DNA of 64,000 nucleotides from Streptomyces sp. NBC_00775 (GTDB lineage Bacteria > Actinomycetota > Actinomycetes > Streptomycetales > Streptomycetaceae), in assembly GCF_036347135.1 (NCBI RefSeq), contig NZ_CP108938.1, positions 9,796,001 to 9,860,000 on the forward strand. Direction: 5' to 3'. This document shows, piece after piece, positions 1 through 8,451 of this stretch (positions are counted from its first letter, which is position 1; every line of letters begins with the position of its first letter). The notes under the pieces are model-generated. The model saw nothing but the letters and a program-made list of their open reading frames with translations, did no database searches and was not told the DNA's origin. The position numbers and the translations under genes were made by a program.

Positions 1-75
1 GGTGCGCCGTACGCCGTACCTGGTCAGGCACTCGTAGGCGGCGTCGAGGACCTCGTCGAGCCGGTCGGTGGCCAT
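1..75 (-). CDS. TetR-family regulator, N-terminus only (runs off left edge)
   Basis: Reading the minus strand from the ATG at 75 gives an open frame of 25 codons to the window edge, beginning MATDRLDEVLDAAYECLTRY. This resembles the first helix of TetR/AcrR DNA-binding domains (hydrophobic pattern, 'AAYECLTRYGVRRT'). It lies only 5 bases downstream of the DJ-1/PfpI gene on the same strand, so the two are probably co-transcribed. Only the first 25 residues are visible, so the family call is an inference. Confidence 0.5.
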   Translation of the reverse strand, partial: MATDRLDEVLDAAYECLTRYGVRRT

Positions 76-80
76 GAGGG

Positions 81-776
81 TCAGCCCAGCTTCTTCAGCA
101 GCTCTGCCGCGAGCGGGGCGGAGGAGGACGGGTTCTGGCCGGTGACCAGGTTGCGGTCGACAACCACCTTGGGGGCCCACGGCTCGCCCTCCTGGAAGTC
201 GACGCCCGCCTCGACGAGCCGGTCCTGGAGCAGCCACTTGGCCTTGCCTGCGAGACCCGCCTGGGTCTCCTCGGCGTTGGTGAACCCGGAGACCCGGTAG
301 CCCGCGAAGGCGTTGCCGCCGTCCTCGCGGGTGGCGGCGAGCAGCGCGGCCGGGGCGTGGCACACCACACCGAGCGGCTTGCCCGAGTCGAGCGCGAGGG
401 TGAGGAGCCGGCCGGAGTCGGCGTTGACCGCGAGGTCCTCCATCGGGCCGTGGCCGCCGGGGTAGAAGACGGCCGCGTAGTCGTCCAGGTCCGCTTCCTC
501 CAGCTTGATCGGCTGCTGGAGCTCGGCGATCGACGCGAGGGCGCCGGCGATCCGGTCGGCGCCCTCCTGCCCGCCGTTCACCTCGGGCGCCAGGCTTCCC
601 TGGTCCACGGTCGGCACGACGCCGCCCGGCGTGGCGACGACGACCTCGTGGCCCGCGGCCTTGAAGGCCTCGTACGGGGCGACGGCCTCCTCGGCCCAGA
701 AGCCGGTCGGGTGACGGGTGCCGTCGGCGAGCGTCCAGTAGTCGACGCCGGTCATCACGAAAAGGATCTTCGACAT
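81..776 (-). CDS. DJ-1/PfpI family protein (type 1 glutamine amidotransferase-like)
   Basis: The 231-residue product starts MSKILFVMTGVDYW. The nucleophile elbow LGVVCHAPAALL contains the conserved Cys followed by His, as in DJ-1/PfpI chaperone/glyoxalase/hydrolase proteins of about 230 residues. An upstream extension of the frame to 1019 is possible but has no RBS and atypical composition, while a GGAGAG lies just before the ATG at 776, so I use the internal start. Probably cytosolic. The exact activity (glyoxalase III, deglycase or chaperone) cannot be told from sequence. The downstream TetR gene may regulate it. Confidence 0.85.
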   Translation of the reverse strand: MSKILFVMTGVDYWTLADGTRHPTGFWAEEAVAPYEAFKAAGHEVVVATPGGVVPTVDQGSLAPEVNGGQEGADRIAGALASIAELQQPIKLEEADLDDYAAVFYPGGHGPMEDLAVNADSGRLLTLALDSGKPLGVVCHAPAALLAATREDGGNAFAGYRVSGFTNAEETQAGLAGKAKWLLQDRLVEAGVDFQEGEPWAPKVVVDRNLVTGQNPSSSAPLAAELLKKLG

Positions 777-1019
777 GGTGTTCTCTCCGGGGGAGCGGGC
801 CCTGACGGACCTGGGGAACGTTCTTGGCCGTACGCCCTGACGTTCTGCGCTCAGATCGTCAGGGCGGCGATGTGCTCGACGGTATGCGCGTCGGACATAG
901 GTGACCAATAGGGAACCCGCTTGCAGCCATAGGGGATCCAATGACGCTCCGGGAATACGGCGGGCGGCTCTGCTCCGAGGCTGGACGCCGGGAACATGCG
1001 CGATTAATGTCATCCGCAC

Positions 1020-1039
1020 CTAGACAACTGGTTGAGTAG
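1020..1039. promoter_or_regulatory. Imperfect palindrome in front of the NTF2-like gene
   Basis: CTAGACAACTGGTTGAGTAG is an imperfect inverted repeat (CTA..CAAC / GTTG..TAG) located 14 bases before the ATG at 1054, in the 277-bp space between divergent genes. It has the size of a TetR- or MarR-type operator. Which regulator binds is unknown; the TetR gene at the left edge is one candidate. No other structure was seen between 777 and 1019. Confidence 0.4.
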
Positions 1040-1053
1040 AAGAGGTGGGCGTG

Positions 1054-1446
1054 ATGCATTCCTTCCGCAAGGCCGTGGAGGCCGGAGACTTCGCCGCGAT
1101 CGAGGAGATGCTGGCCGAGGACGTGGTGTTCACCAGCCCCGTCGCCTTCAAGCCCTACCCGGGCAAGGCGATCACCGCGGCCATCCTGCGCGCCGTCTCC
1201 CGTGTCTTCACCGACTTCCGGTACGTACGCGAGATCGCCGGCGCCGACGGCCGGGACCACGCGCTGGTCTTCGAGGCGAAGGTGGGCGACAAGCAGCTCA
1301 CCGGCTGCGACTTCCTGCACTTCGACGAGGACGGCCGGATCGACGACTTCATGGTCATGGTCCGCCCGCTGACGGCGGCCCAGGCGCTCTCCGAGGCGAT
1401 GGGGGCGCAGTTCGAGCGGATCTCGCGGGAGGCGGCGGGCGCGTGA
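1054..1446 (+). CDS. NTF2-like / SnoaL-like small protein
   Basis: A protein of about 130 residues, starting MHSFRKAVEAGDFAAIEEML, with the helix-then-sheet pattern of the NTF2-like superfamily ('EDVVFTSPVAFKPYPGKAITAAIL', 'DFLHFDEDGRIDDFMVMVRP'). These fold into cone-shaped pockets and serve as isomerases, cyclases or binding proteins. The purine-rich AGAGGTGGG at 1041-1049 favours ATG 1054; a GTG at 1045 would add three residues. No catalytic residues can be assigned. It is separate from the polyketide cluster and from the SnoaL-like gene at 47.5 kb. Confidence 0.75.
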   Translation: MHSFRKAVEAGDFAAIEEMLAEDVVFTSPVAFKPYPGKAITAAILRAVSRVFTDFRYVREIAGADGRDHALVFEAKVGDKQLTGCDFLHFDEDGRIDDFMVMVRPLTAAQALSEAMGAQFERISREAAGA

Positions 1447-1474
1447 GCGGCGACGCGCCCTGATGGCGGACGGG

Positions 1475-2059
1475 TCAGCCCGGCTCCCCGAGCGGGCGTC
1501 CCGCGCGAACGTTCCAGCGACCCGCGCGGCCGCTGAACTCCGTGGCGGTCAGCGGGGGCACGTCGACGCGCCAGAACGCCGACTCCGGCGCCCCCAACAC
1601 CCGTACCACCAAGGCCCGTACGACCTCCGGCTCCACCACGGCGACGGTTCGCCCGGTGACCTCGGAGGCCGTGTCCAGCCAGCCCGCCACCCGGTCGCAG
1701 AACGCCCGCACCGACTCCCCGTCGTGCGGCGCGGATCCGGGATCGGCCAGCCACCGTGCCACCGCCTCCGGCTCCTTCGCGCTCACCTCGTCGAGGGTCG
1801 CCCCGCGCCAGCGGCCCACGTCCAGAGCGGCCAACTCCGGTGCGTCCGCGGGGGTGTCGAGGCCGAGCGCGCCCGCGGTCTCCCGGCACCGCACGGTGGG
1901 GGAGACCCACAGCCGGGCCGCGGCCGGAACACTGCCCGCGGCCGCCCGCGCGAGCCGCAGCCCCGAGGCGTCGACCGGGCATCCGTCGTCGAAGCGGGCC
2001 TCGCGCAGTGCCTCGCTGATCGCCGCTGAGATCAGGATCACTCGGCTCGTCATACACAT
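1475..2059 (-). CDS. Histidine phosphatase-like protein, degenerate active site, linked to cobalt uptake
   Basis: This 194-residue protein (starts MCMTSRVILISAAISEALRE) has the overall pattern of the histidine phosphatase superfamily, including 'WVSPTVRCRETA' and 'LAALDVGRWRG'. The N-terminal RHG phosphohistidine motif is absent: the equivalent stretch reads LISAAIS, so ordinary phosphatase catalysis is doubtful. GGAAAG six bases upstream selects the ATG at 2059 over that at 2053. It diverges from the riboswitch-controlled cbtB-cbtA pair, and neighbourhood suggests a role in cobalt/cobalamin homeostasis (CobC-type phosphatases belong to this superfamily). Confidence 0.7.
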   Translation of the reverse strand: MCMTSRVILISAAISEALREARFDDGCPVDASGLRLARAAAGSVPAAARLWVSPTVRCRETAGALGLDTPADAPELAALDVGRWRGATLDEVSAKEPEAVARWLADPGSAPHDGESVRAFCDRVAGWLDTASEVTGRTVAVVEPEVVRALVVRVLGAPESAFWRVDVPPLTATEFSGRAGRWNVRAGRPLGEPG

Positions 2060-2159
2060 CCACTTTCCTGTGCGAAACCCTTGTGCGGTACGGGAACCGG
2101 CCACGCGGCCGGGCAAGGGGCGCACGCCGTGCCCCTCATGCGCCCTTGGCCGGATCCCC

Positions 2160-2320
2160 GCCACGCGGTACGGTCTCGTCGATATTGACGACGGTTCGGC
2201 GGAAGTCCGGTGGAAATCCGGCACGGTCGCGCCACTGTAAGCCCATCAAGAACCACTCCCGCCAGGGGTGGTGAAGGTCGAGCAAGTCAGACCCGCGGCC
2301 GTCGTCCTGTGCACCACCAA
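2160..2320 (+). ncRNA. Cobalamin riboswitch upstream of cbtB
   Basis: The leader contains the hallmark elements of the adenosylcobalamin aptamer: the paired AGTCCGGTGGAAATCCGGC at about 2201-2221 followed by CGGTCGCGCCACTGTA with the B12-box core GCCACTG at 2231-2237, then an AGTCAGACCCGCGG segment near 2285. A GGTGGTG (2267-2273) can pair with CACCACC (2312-2318) in the expression platform. It lies 35-195 bases before cbtB, so cobalamin should switch off expression of the cobalt importer. Boundaries are approximate. Confidence 0.85.
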
Positions 2321-2354
2321 GATGGGACGCGAGTTCCCCAGGAGGTTCTGCCCC

Positions 2355-2576
2355 ATGGCGCAGTCCGTCGCTCAGCCGACCGCTACCCCCACCGCCGTTC
2401 CCGCGAAGCTGCCGATCGGCGCGATCGCCCCCTGGGCGGTCTTCTTCGGCATCCTGATGCTGGTCCTGCTCTACTTCGTCGGCGCCGAACAGGGCGCCAC
2501 CTCCCTCGTGTCCGGCGAGAACGTGCACGAGTGGGTGCACGACGCCCGCCACCTCCTCGGCTTCCCCTGCCACTGA
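2355..2576 (+). CDS. cbtB: CbtB-domain cobalt transporter subunit
   Basis: A 73-residue protein with one transmembrane helix (about residues 22-44, 'AIAPWAVFFGILMLVLLYFVG') and a C-terminal His-rich tail (HEWVHDARH, final CH) that is typical of CbtB and may bind cobalt. The RBS GGAGG at 2341-2345 fixes the ATG at 2355; the longer frame from 2268 would run through the riboswitch. It precedes cbtA by 25 bases and both follow the cobalamin riboswitch, as is usual for this B12-regulated transporter pair. Confidence 0.9.
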   Translation: MAQSVAQPTATPTAVPAKLPIGAIAPWAVFFGILMLVLLYFVGAEQGATSLVSGENVHEWVHDARHLLGFPCH

Positions 2577-2601
2577 CGCCGAAGAGGAAACGTACGAGCT
2601 C

Positions 2602-3366
2602 ATGAATTCCGCAACTGTCAGAAACCTCCTGGTGCGTGGCATGCTCGCGGGTCTCGCCGCGGGCCTGCTCGCCCTGGTCGTCGCCTACTTCCTGGGTGAG
2701 CCGCGCGTGGACTCGGCGATCGCCTACGAGGAGGCGCACTCGCACGAGCACGGTATGGAGATCGTCTCCCGCACGATGCAGTCCACCGGCGGTCTGGCCA
2801 CCGGTGTCCTCGTCTACGGGGTCTCGTTCGGCGGGATCGCCGCCCTCGCGTACTGCTTCGCGCTGGGCAGGATCGGCCGGTTCGGGCCGCGCGCCAGCGC
2901 GCTCCTGCTGTCGGCGGCGGGCCTGCTCGCCGTCTACGTGGTGCCGTTCCTGAAGTACCCGGCCAACCCGCCGTCCGTCGGCGACCCCGACACCATCGGC
3001 AAGCGCACGACCCTGTACTTCCTGATGATGGTGCTCAGCGTGCTGCTCGCCGTCGCCACGGTCATCCTGGGCAAGCGCCTCGCGCCGCGCCTGGGCAACT
3101 GGAACGCGACGCTCGCGGCGGGCGCGTTCTTCGTCCTCGCCATCGGCCTCGCGTACGCGTTCCTGCCGACCGTCAACGAGGTCCCGAAGGACTTCTCCGC
3201 CACCCTGCTCTGGCAGTTCCGCCTCGCGGCCCTGGCCATCCAGCTGACCCTGTGGACCGCCTTCGGTCTCGTCTTCGGGGTGCTGGCGGAGCGGGTACTG
3301 GCTCCACGACCGGCCACCGTGCGGGAGAAGGAGCCCGCCGCGGAGGCAACTCCCGTCGCTCACTGA
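2602..3366 (+). CDS. cbtA: CbtA family cobalt transporter
   Basis: A 254-residue integral membrane protein with about five to six hydrophobic segments (residues 11-29, 69-87, 97-113, 134-155, 170-190, 205-230) and the His/Glu-rich loop 'YEEAHSHEHG' near residue 47, typical of CbtA. With CbtB it is the predicted cobalamin-regulated cobalt importer. Transcribed with cbtB under the riboswitch; a bidirectional hairpin terminator follows the stop codon. Confidence 0.9.
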   Translation: MNSATVRNLLVRGMLAGLAAGLLALVVAYFLGEPRVDSAIAYEEAHSHEHGMEIVSRTMQSTGGLATGVLVYGVSFGGIAALAYCFALGRIGRFGPRASALLLSAAGLLAVYVVPFLKYPANPPSVGDPDTIGKRTTLYFLMMVLSVLLAVATVILGKRLAPRLGNWNATLAAGAFFVLAIGLAYAFLPTVNEVPKDFSATLLWQFRLAALAIQLTLWTAFGLVFGVLAERVLAPRPATVREKEPAAEATPVAH

Positions 3367-3374
3367 GCGGTTGA

Positions 3375-3413
3375 AGAAGGGCGGTCCCGGTCGTCGGCCT
3401 GGGCCGCCCTTCT
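3375..3413. terminator. Bidirectional hairpin terminator between cbtA and TetR gene
   Basis: AGAAGGGCGG (3375-3384) pairs perfectly with CCGCCCTTCT (3404-3413), with a GC-rich loop. It sits between two converging genes and can serve both. Confidence 0.75.
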
Positions 3414-3416
3414 CGT

Positions 3417-4070
3417 TCAGATCAGCCGCTCGAAGCCGTCCAGCATCGCCGTGAGGCCGATGTCGAAGTGCTCGTCGATCTCCGTGCCGTCGGCCGCGCG
3501 GGCGAGGACGTTGTACGCGGGCGATTCGGGCGCGGGCTTCTTGCTGCGGCTCTGCGAACCGAGCCGCACCACCGCCAGGCTCAGCGCGTGCCCGATGGTG
3601 AACTCGCGCAGACAGCGAGCGATCTGCAGGGCGTGGGTCGGGGTGAAACCCCTGGCCTGAAGCAGCTCGATGATCCGTACGCCCGTGTCGATCGACGCAC
3701 GCGAGCGCACCGGACGGGTCGCGAAGACCGAGACCGCCTGCGGATGGCGGAGCAGCGTGTCGCGCAGCCGCCGGCAGTACTGCTCGGAGACCGCCCGCCA
3801 AGTGTCGTCCCAGGGCAGCGAGTCGACATCGAGCTCGTCGAAGAGCGCCTCCGCGATGCCGTCGAACAGCTCCTCCTGGTCCCGGAAGTAGCGGTACACC
3901 GCCATCGGGTCGACCCCGAGCCCCGCGCCGAGCTTGCGCATCGAGAAGTTGCCGAGGCCGTTGGCGTCGATCAGGGCCAGGGCGGCGGCGGCGATGTACG
4001 TCCGGTTCAGCGCCGGTCTGACGCGCGGGGACGGCCGCGTGTCCGCCGCGCTGCCCTTGTCGGTCTTCAT
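3417..4070 (-). CDS. TetR-family transcriptional regulator
   Basis: A 217-residue protein starting MKTDKGSAADTRPSPRV. Residues about 18-65 form the helix-turn-helix ('AAALALIDANGLGNFSMRKL', then 'GVDPMAVYRYF'), and the rest matches the TetR_C_1-type ligand domain ('DDTWRAVSEQYCRRLRDTLL'). The ATG at 4070 overlaps the stop of the hydrolase gene (ATGA), so the two are translationally coupled. It probably represses its own operon and the divergent membrane protein-oxidase operon through the palindrome at 5042-5070. The ligand is unknown. Confidence 0.85.
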   Translation of the reverse strand: MKTDKGSAADTRPSPRVRPALNRTYIAAAALALIDANGLGNFSMRKLGAGLGVDPMAVYRYFRDQEELFDGIAEALFDELDVDSLPWDDTWRAVSEQYCRRLRDTLLRHPQAVSVFATRPVRSRASIDTGVRIIELLQARGFTPTHALQIARCLREFTIGHALSLAVVRLGSQSRSKKPAPESPAYNVLARAADGTEIDEHFDIGLTAMLDGFERLI

Positions 4071-5011
4071 GAGGAGAGTTGGTCCAGAATCGTGATCAGC
4101 CGCTGGGTGAATTCCCGCGGACGCTGCTGGTAGACCGTGTGGCCTCCGGGGAACTCCTCGCATGCTACGCCGAGCAGTTCGCTCAGGACGTGAGCGGGAC
4201 GATGGTAGGGGCGCCCTTCGCTGTCGCGGCCCGTGGCGAGGCGCCAGGGGATGCCCACGTTCCGCAGGGCATCGAGGTCGGGCTGGTACGCGAAGCAGAA
4301 CTCGGACAGTTCCCGCTCGATGAGGATGCGGGAGTTGCCCAGGATGCGGGTCATGGTGTCCGGCTCGCGACCGGTCACCCGCTTCGCGGCACCGGCGGTG
4401 GCCAGCATCACGCGGGAGGTCGCGGCGATCAGCGCCTGGCCCCTCGGTGACACGAACATCCGCGGCGGCTGCGGAAGCGTCATCGCGCCGAACGCGGCCG
4501 ACGCCCGCAGCGGACCCTTATCCCGGCCGAGCCGTTCGATGTCCTCCATGGCCTGCCGCTCCGGGCTGTCCAAGGGCAGCACCTGCATGAGCGGGGGCTC
4601 GTGGACGACGGCGCCGAGCAGTCGCCCGGAGTGGTGCGCCAGCAGTTCCAGCGCGATGATCGCGCCGCCGCTGTTGCCGAAGACGTACGCCTGGTCGATG
4701 CCGTAGTGGTCGAGGATCGCGATCACGTCGTCCGCCTGCTGCGGGACGTCGATGCGTGCCGCCGGATCGGCGAGCGGGCTGCGGGAGTTGCCGCGCCGGT
4801 CGTAGGTGATCACCGTGAACCGCTCGGCGAGCAGCGGCACGACGTCCTCGAACATGCCCGCGTCGCCACCGCCGCCCGGTACCAGCACCAGGGCGGGGCC
4901 CTGCCCGACACGCTCCGTGTGCAGTCGTGCACAGGAAACCAGGACGGTCGTCGACCGCGCGACACCCGCCTGTTCACGAACGGACTCGTGTTTGCCCATC
5001 TGAGTTCTCAT
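4067..5011 (-). CDS. Alpha/beta hydrolase
   Basis: A 314-residue alpha/beta-hydrolase fold protein. It shows the oxyanion region 'LVLVPGGGGDAGMF', the early strand 'FTVITYDRRGNSRS', the nucleophile elbow GNSGG and a late catalytic His in 'FPGGHTVYQQRP'. This layout fits an esterase, lactonase or haloperoxidase-like enzyme; the substrate cannot be predicted. It is the first gene of a two-gene operon with a TetR regulator and faces the operator at 5042-5070, so it is probably induced by the regulator's ligand. Confidence 0.85.
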   Translation of the reverse strand: MRTQMGKHESVREQAGVARSTTVLVSCARLHTERVGQGPALVLVPGGGGDAGMFEDVVPLLAERFTVITYDRRGNSRSPLADPAARIDVPQQADDVIAILDHYGIDQAYVFGNSGGAIIALELLAHHSGRLLGAVVHEPPLMQVLPLDSPERQAMEDIERLGRDKGPLRASAAFGAMTLPQPPRMFVSPRGQALIAATSRVMLATAGAAKRVTGREPDTMTRILGNSRILIERELSEFCFAYQPDLDALRNVGIPWRLATGRDSEGRPYHRPAHVLSELLGVACEEFPGGHTVYQQRPREFTQRLITILDQLSS

Positions 5012-5041
5012 TTCACTTCATGCTTTGAGATGTGATGATGT

Positions 5042-5070
5042 CTACGCCGTAGGTTAAGTCTACGGTGTAG
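5042..5070. promoter_or_regulatory. Palindromic TetR-type operator
   Basis: CTACGCCGTAG (5042-5052) and CTACGGTGTAG (5060-5070) form an inverted repeat with 10 of 11 matching positions and a 7-bp spacer; each half is itself nearly palindromic. It lies in the 91-bp gap between the divergent hydrolase and membrane-protein genes, 30 bases from either start codon, where binding would shut both promoters. The TetR protein encoded at 3417-4070 is the obvious candidate. Confidence 0.75.
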
Positions 5071-5102
5071 TTCATCGATTTCAGAATGGAGGAATTCCAG
5101 TC

Positions 5103-5552
5103 ATGGGCGCGGAAGTGGCGGACGGGAAGACCACGCTGTCGGCGACGGACGGACGGGCCCGCAGGAGGCGGGCGTACGGGCACGGATACGCGGTGCTGAT
5201 GTACACCGTGGCCCTGGTCTACTTCGCGCAGGCCGTCCTGGCCGGCCAGTTCCTTTCGGGCAGCTACGACGCGTTGCGCTGGCACCAGTACGGCGCGACC
5301 TTCACGGACGCACTTCTGTTCTGCGCGCTCGTCGTCGGCGCGCTGCTGCGCCGGCACGGCAAGGGAAAACTGTGGCCGTTCCTGGCGGCGCTCACCCTGC
5401 TGCTGGCCAATCAGGCCCAGAACGGTGCGGGGGCCGCCCGGCTGCTCTCCCTGCACATTCCACTCGGCGTCGCGATGATCGCGGGCGCGTTCCTGGTCGC
5501 CCTGCGGGTACGGCACGCCGGTGAGCCCGCCGACACCGGGACCTCCGCGTGA
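5103..5552 (+). CDS. Four-helix membrane protein (DUF6220-like)
   Basis: A 149-residue protein with four predicted transmembrane helices (about residues 22-44, 64-83, 88-108, 117-138), resembling the DUF6220 family of actinobacterial membrane proteins. No enzymatic motif is visible. GGAGG at 5088-5092 supports the ATG at 5103. Its TGA overlaps the GTG of the multicopper oxidase gene, so the two are coupled; it may anchor, supply or work with the oxidase, but this is inference. Confidence 0.7.
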   Translation: MGAEVADGKTTLSATDGRARRRRAYGHGYAVLMYTVALVYFAQAVLAGQFLSGSYDALRWHQYGATFTDALLFCALVVGALLRRHGKGKLWPFLAALTLLLANQAQNGAGAARLLSLHIPLGVAMIAGAFLVALRVRHAGEPADTGTSA

Positions 5553-7105
5553 GCGGGCGCGTCTCCCGGCGCTCCCTCCTGCTGGGCACCGGAGCCGCCG
5601 CGCTGACCATCGGCGGATCGGCCGTGCTGGCCTTCGGCTTCCGCGGTACGACATCCACCGGCACCCTGCTGCGCAGCCAGGTACCGCTGCCCGAGGCGTT
5701 CCGGAAGCCGCTGACGGTGCCGCCGGTGCTGAAACCCACCAGCTCGGCCGGCGGCACGGACACCTACGAGATCACCCAGCGCGAGGCGACCGCCGAGATC
5801 ATCGACGGCCTGCGCACCCCGATATGGGGGTACGACGGCATCTTCCCCGGTCCGACCCTGGTCACCCGGCGCGGCCGCAGAACCGTGGTGCGGCACCGCA
5901 ACGAACTCCCCGTCCCCACCGTCGTCCACCTGCACGGCGGCAGGAACGCCCAGCGGCACGACGGCTACCCCACCGACCAGATCCTGCCGACGAGCGGCGG
6001 GCACATGAGCGCGCACCACGGCGGCGGCGATGTCAGCCACGGCACGCGCACCTACGAGTACGACACCGACCAGCGCGCGGCCACCCTCTGGTACCACGAC
6101 CACCGGATGGACTTCACCGGCCCCAGCGTGTGGCGCGGCCTCGCCGGGCTGCACCTGATCACCGACGACGAGGAACGGGCCCTGCCGCTCCCGGACGGCG
6201 ACCGCGACCTGCCCCTCGTCATCATGGACCGGTCCTTCGCGGCGGACGGCGGCCTGCGCTATCCCAGCGTCGACAAGGACCTGGACAAGACGCCGGGGGT
6301 GACCTCCGGCTACGAGGCGGGCGTCCTCGGCGACGTCGTCCTGGTCAACGGAACCCCCTGGCCGTACAAGGAAGTCGACGCCGTCCGCCACCGGCTGCGC
6401 CTGCTCAACGCCTCCAACGCGCGCCGCTACCGGCTGCGCCTCGACCCGGCCCCGGACGGCGTGCACGAGCCGTTCGTGCAGGTGGCCTCCGACGGGGGGC
6501 TCCTCGCCCGGCCGCTGACCCATCCGTACCTCGATCTCGCCTCGGCCGAACGGCAGGAGGTCGTCGTCGACTTCTCGCGCTACCGCGTGGGCCAGAAGGT
6601 GCGGCTGGTGAACGACTTCGGCGAGGGATCCACCCGCCAGGTGATGGAGTTCCGTATCGCGCGCAAGGCCAAGGACGACAGCCACGTGCCGCGCACACTC
6701 TCGGTGATCGAGCCACTGGCTCCCGGACGGGCCGTCAGGGAACGGGACATGGTCTTCCAGTCCAGGTCGATCGGGGACAAGTACGGCTGGACCATCAACG
6801 GCGAGCCCTTCTCCGTGGACCATGTGCACGCGGCGCCACGGCTCGGCGACATCGAGATCTGGAACCTGTACGCGGACTTCCACCATCCGATCCATCTGCA
6901 CCTGGTGCACTTCCAGGTACTCAACCGCGGCACCAAGGAACCCGGGCGGTTCGACCACGGCTGGAAGGACACCCTGGACCTGCGGCCCGCCGAACAGGCC
7001 CGGATCATCACGCGGTTCGACGGCCACCGCGGCAAGTACGTCTTCCACTGCCACAACCTGGAGCACGAGGACATGATGATGATGGGCAATTTCGAGGTCC
7101 GCTGA
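5549..7105 (+). CDS. Exported multicopper oxidase (bilirubin oxidase / phenoxazinone synthase type)
   Basis: A 518-residue three-cupredoxin oxidase that oxidises phenolic or metal substrates while reducing oxygen to water. The copper ligands are all visible: HLHGG (His127/129), WYHDH (His183/185), HPIHLH (His446/449/451) and [11 protein letters not shown] (His500, Cys501, His502, His506, with an axial Met). The N-terminus [14 protein letters not shown] carries a twin-arginine-type signal, so it is likely exported by Tat and possibly kept in the membrane. It starts with GTG overlapping the previous stop. No sequence link to the polyketide pathway beyond proximity. Confidence 0.92.
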   Translation: MSGRVSRRSLLLGTGAAALTIGGSAVLAFGFRGTTSTGTLLRSQVPLPEAFRKPLTVPPVLKPTSSAGGTDTYEITQREATAEIIDGLRTPIWGYDGIFPGPTLVTRRGRRTVVRHRNELPVPTVVHLHGGRNAQRHDGYPTDQILPTSGGHMSAHHGGGDVSHGTRTYEYDTDQRAATLWYHDHRMDFTGPSVWRGLAGLHLITDDEERALPLPDGDRDLPLVIMDRSFAADGGLRYPSVDKDLDKTPGVTSGYEAGVLGDVVLVNGTPWPYKEVDAVRHRLRLLNASNARRYRLRLDPAPDGVHEPFVQVASDGGLLARPLTHPYLDLASAERQEVVVDFSRYRVGQKVRLVNDFGEGSTRQVMEFRIARKAKDDSHVPRTLSVIEPLAPGRAVRERDMVFQSRSIGDKYGWTINGEPFSVDHVHAAPRLGDIEIWNLYADFHHPIHLHLVHFQVLNRGTKEPGRFDHGWKDTLDLRPAEQARIITRFDGHRGKYVFHCHNLEHEDMMMMGNFEVR

Positions 7106-7250
7106 GCGCGCGCCACCCCCGGTACGGGGGTGCGCCGAGCGCGAGTCGAGCAGTGCTCCAGGCCCGTTCATGGCGGCGGGCATACGTTCGGCGCACCTCA
7201 CCGAGTTCACTTCCGGGTGGGAGCGACGACCGAGTCAGCCCAGGAGAGCC

Positions 7251-8414
7251 ATGTCCCGCCGTCTGTTCACCTCGGAGTCCGTGACCGAGGGCCATCCCGA
7301 CAAGATCGCCGACCAGATCAGTGACGCGATTCTGGACGCGCTGCTGAAGGAGGACCCGGCCTCGCGCGTGGCCGTGGAGACGTTGATCACGACCGGTCTG
7401 GTGCATGTGGCCGGGGAGGTCTCCACCCGGGCGTACGCGCCGATCGCGCAGCTGGTGCGGGAGAAGATCCTCGACATCGGCTACGACTCCTCGAAGAAGG
7501 GCTTCGACGGCTCGTCCTGCGGGGTGTCGGTGTCCATCGGCGCGCAGTCCCCGGACATCGCGCAGGGCGTGGACACCGGAGGCGCGGGGGACCAGGGCCT
7601 GATGTTCGGCTACGCGTGTGACGACACGCCGGAGTTGATGCCGCTGCCGATCCAGCTCGCCCACCGGCTGTCGCGCCGGCTGTCCGAGGTGCGCAGGAAC
7701 GGGACGATCCCGTATCTGCGCCCGGACGGAAAGACCCAGGTCACCATCGAGTACGAGGGTGAGCGCGCCGTCCGTCTGGACACGGTCGTGGTGTCCTCGC
7801 AGCACGCGGCGGACATCGACCTGACGACGCTGCTGGCCCCCGACATCCGCGAGTTCGTCGTGGAACCGGAGCTGAGGGCCCTCCTGGACGGGGGCATCAA
7901 GCTGGACATCGAGGGCTACCGGCTGCTGGTGAACCCGACCGGGCGTTTCGAGATCGGCGGTCCGATGGGCGATGCCGGCCTGACCGGCCGGAAGATCATC
8001 ATCGATACGTACGGAGGCTATGCCCGGCACGGCGGTGGCGCGTTCTCCGGCAAGGACCCCTCCAAGGTGGACCGTTCGGCGGCGTACGCGATGCGCTGGG
8101 TGGCGAAGAACGTCGTCGCCGCCGGGCTGGCCCGGCGCTGCGAGGTCCAGGTCGCCTACGCCATCGGCCGGGCCGAGCCGGTCGGTCTGTTCGTGGAGAC
8201 CTTCGGTACCGCGACCGTCGACGCGCGGAAGATCGAGGACGCGATCACCGAGGTCTTCGACCTCCGCCCGGCGGCCATCATCCGCGACCTCGACCTGCTG
8301 CGCCCGATCTACGCGCAGACCGCCGCGTACGGTCACTTCGGCCGCGAACTGCCCGACTTCACCTGGGAGCGCACCGACCGCGTCGACGCGCTGCGCAACG
8401 CCGCCCGGCTCTGA
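7251..8414 (+). CDS. metK: S-adenosylmethionine synthetase
   Basis: A 387-residue MetK converting methionine and ATP to SAM. Signature stretches are present: '[20 protein letters not shown]' near the N-terminus, '[12 protein letters not shown]', and the phosphate-binding loop '[19 protein letters not shown]'. AGGAGA at 7242 sets the ATG at 7251; an upstream in-frame start at 7170 has no RBS. It heads a tight operon with an adenosine-kinase-like gene and a sugar C-methyltransferase. Streptomycetes need a housekeeping metK elsewhere, so this is probably a cluster copy supplying SAM to the methyltransferases here. Confidence 0.95.
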   Translation: MSRRLFTSESVTEGHPDKIADQISDAILDALLKEDPASRVAVETLITTGLVHVAGEVSTRAYAPIAQLVREKILDIGYDSSKKGFDGSSCGVSVSIGAQSPDIAQGVDTGGAGDQGLMFGYACDDTPELMPLPIQLAHRLSRRLSEVRRNGTIPYLRPDGKTQVTIEYEGERAVRLDTVVVSSQHAADIDLTTLLAPDIREFVVEPELRALLDGGIKLDIEGYRLLVNPTGRFEIGGPMGDAGLTGRKIIIDTYGGYARHGGGAFSGKDPSKVDRSAAYAMRWVAKNVVAAGLARRCEVQVAYAIGRAEPVGLFVETFGTATVDARKIEDAITEVFDLRPAAIIRDLDLLRPIYAQTAAYGHFGRELPDFTWERTDRVDALRNAARL

Positions 8415-8451
8415 CCCCACACCCGCCGACCGACGGTTCAAGGAGATCCCC

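Noticed and set aside
777..1019. N-terminal extension of the DJ-1/PfpI protein to 1019
   Set aside because: The extension is Arg-rich, has no RBS, and GGAGAG marks the start at 776.
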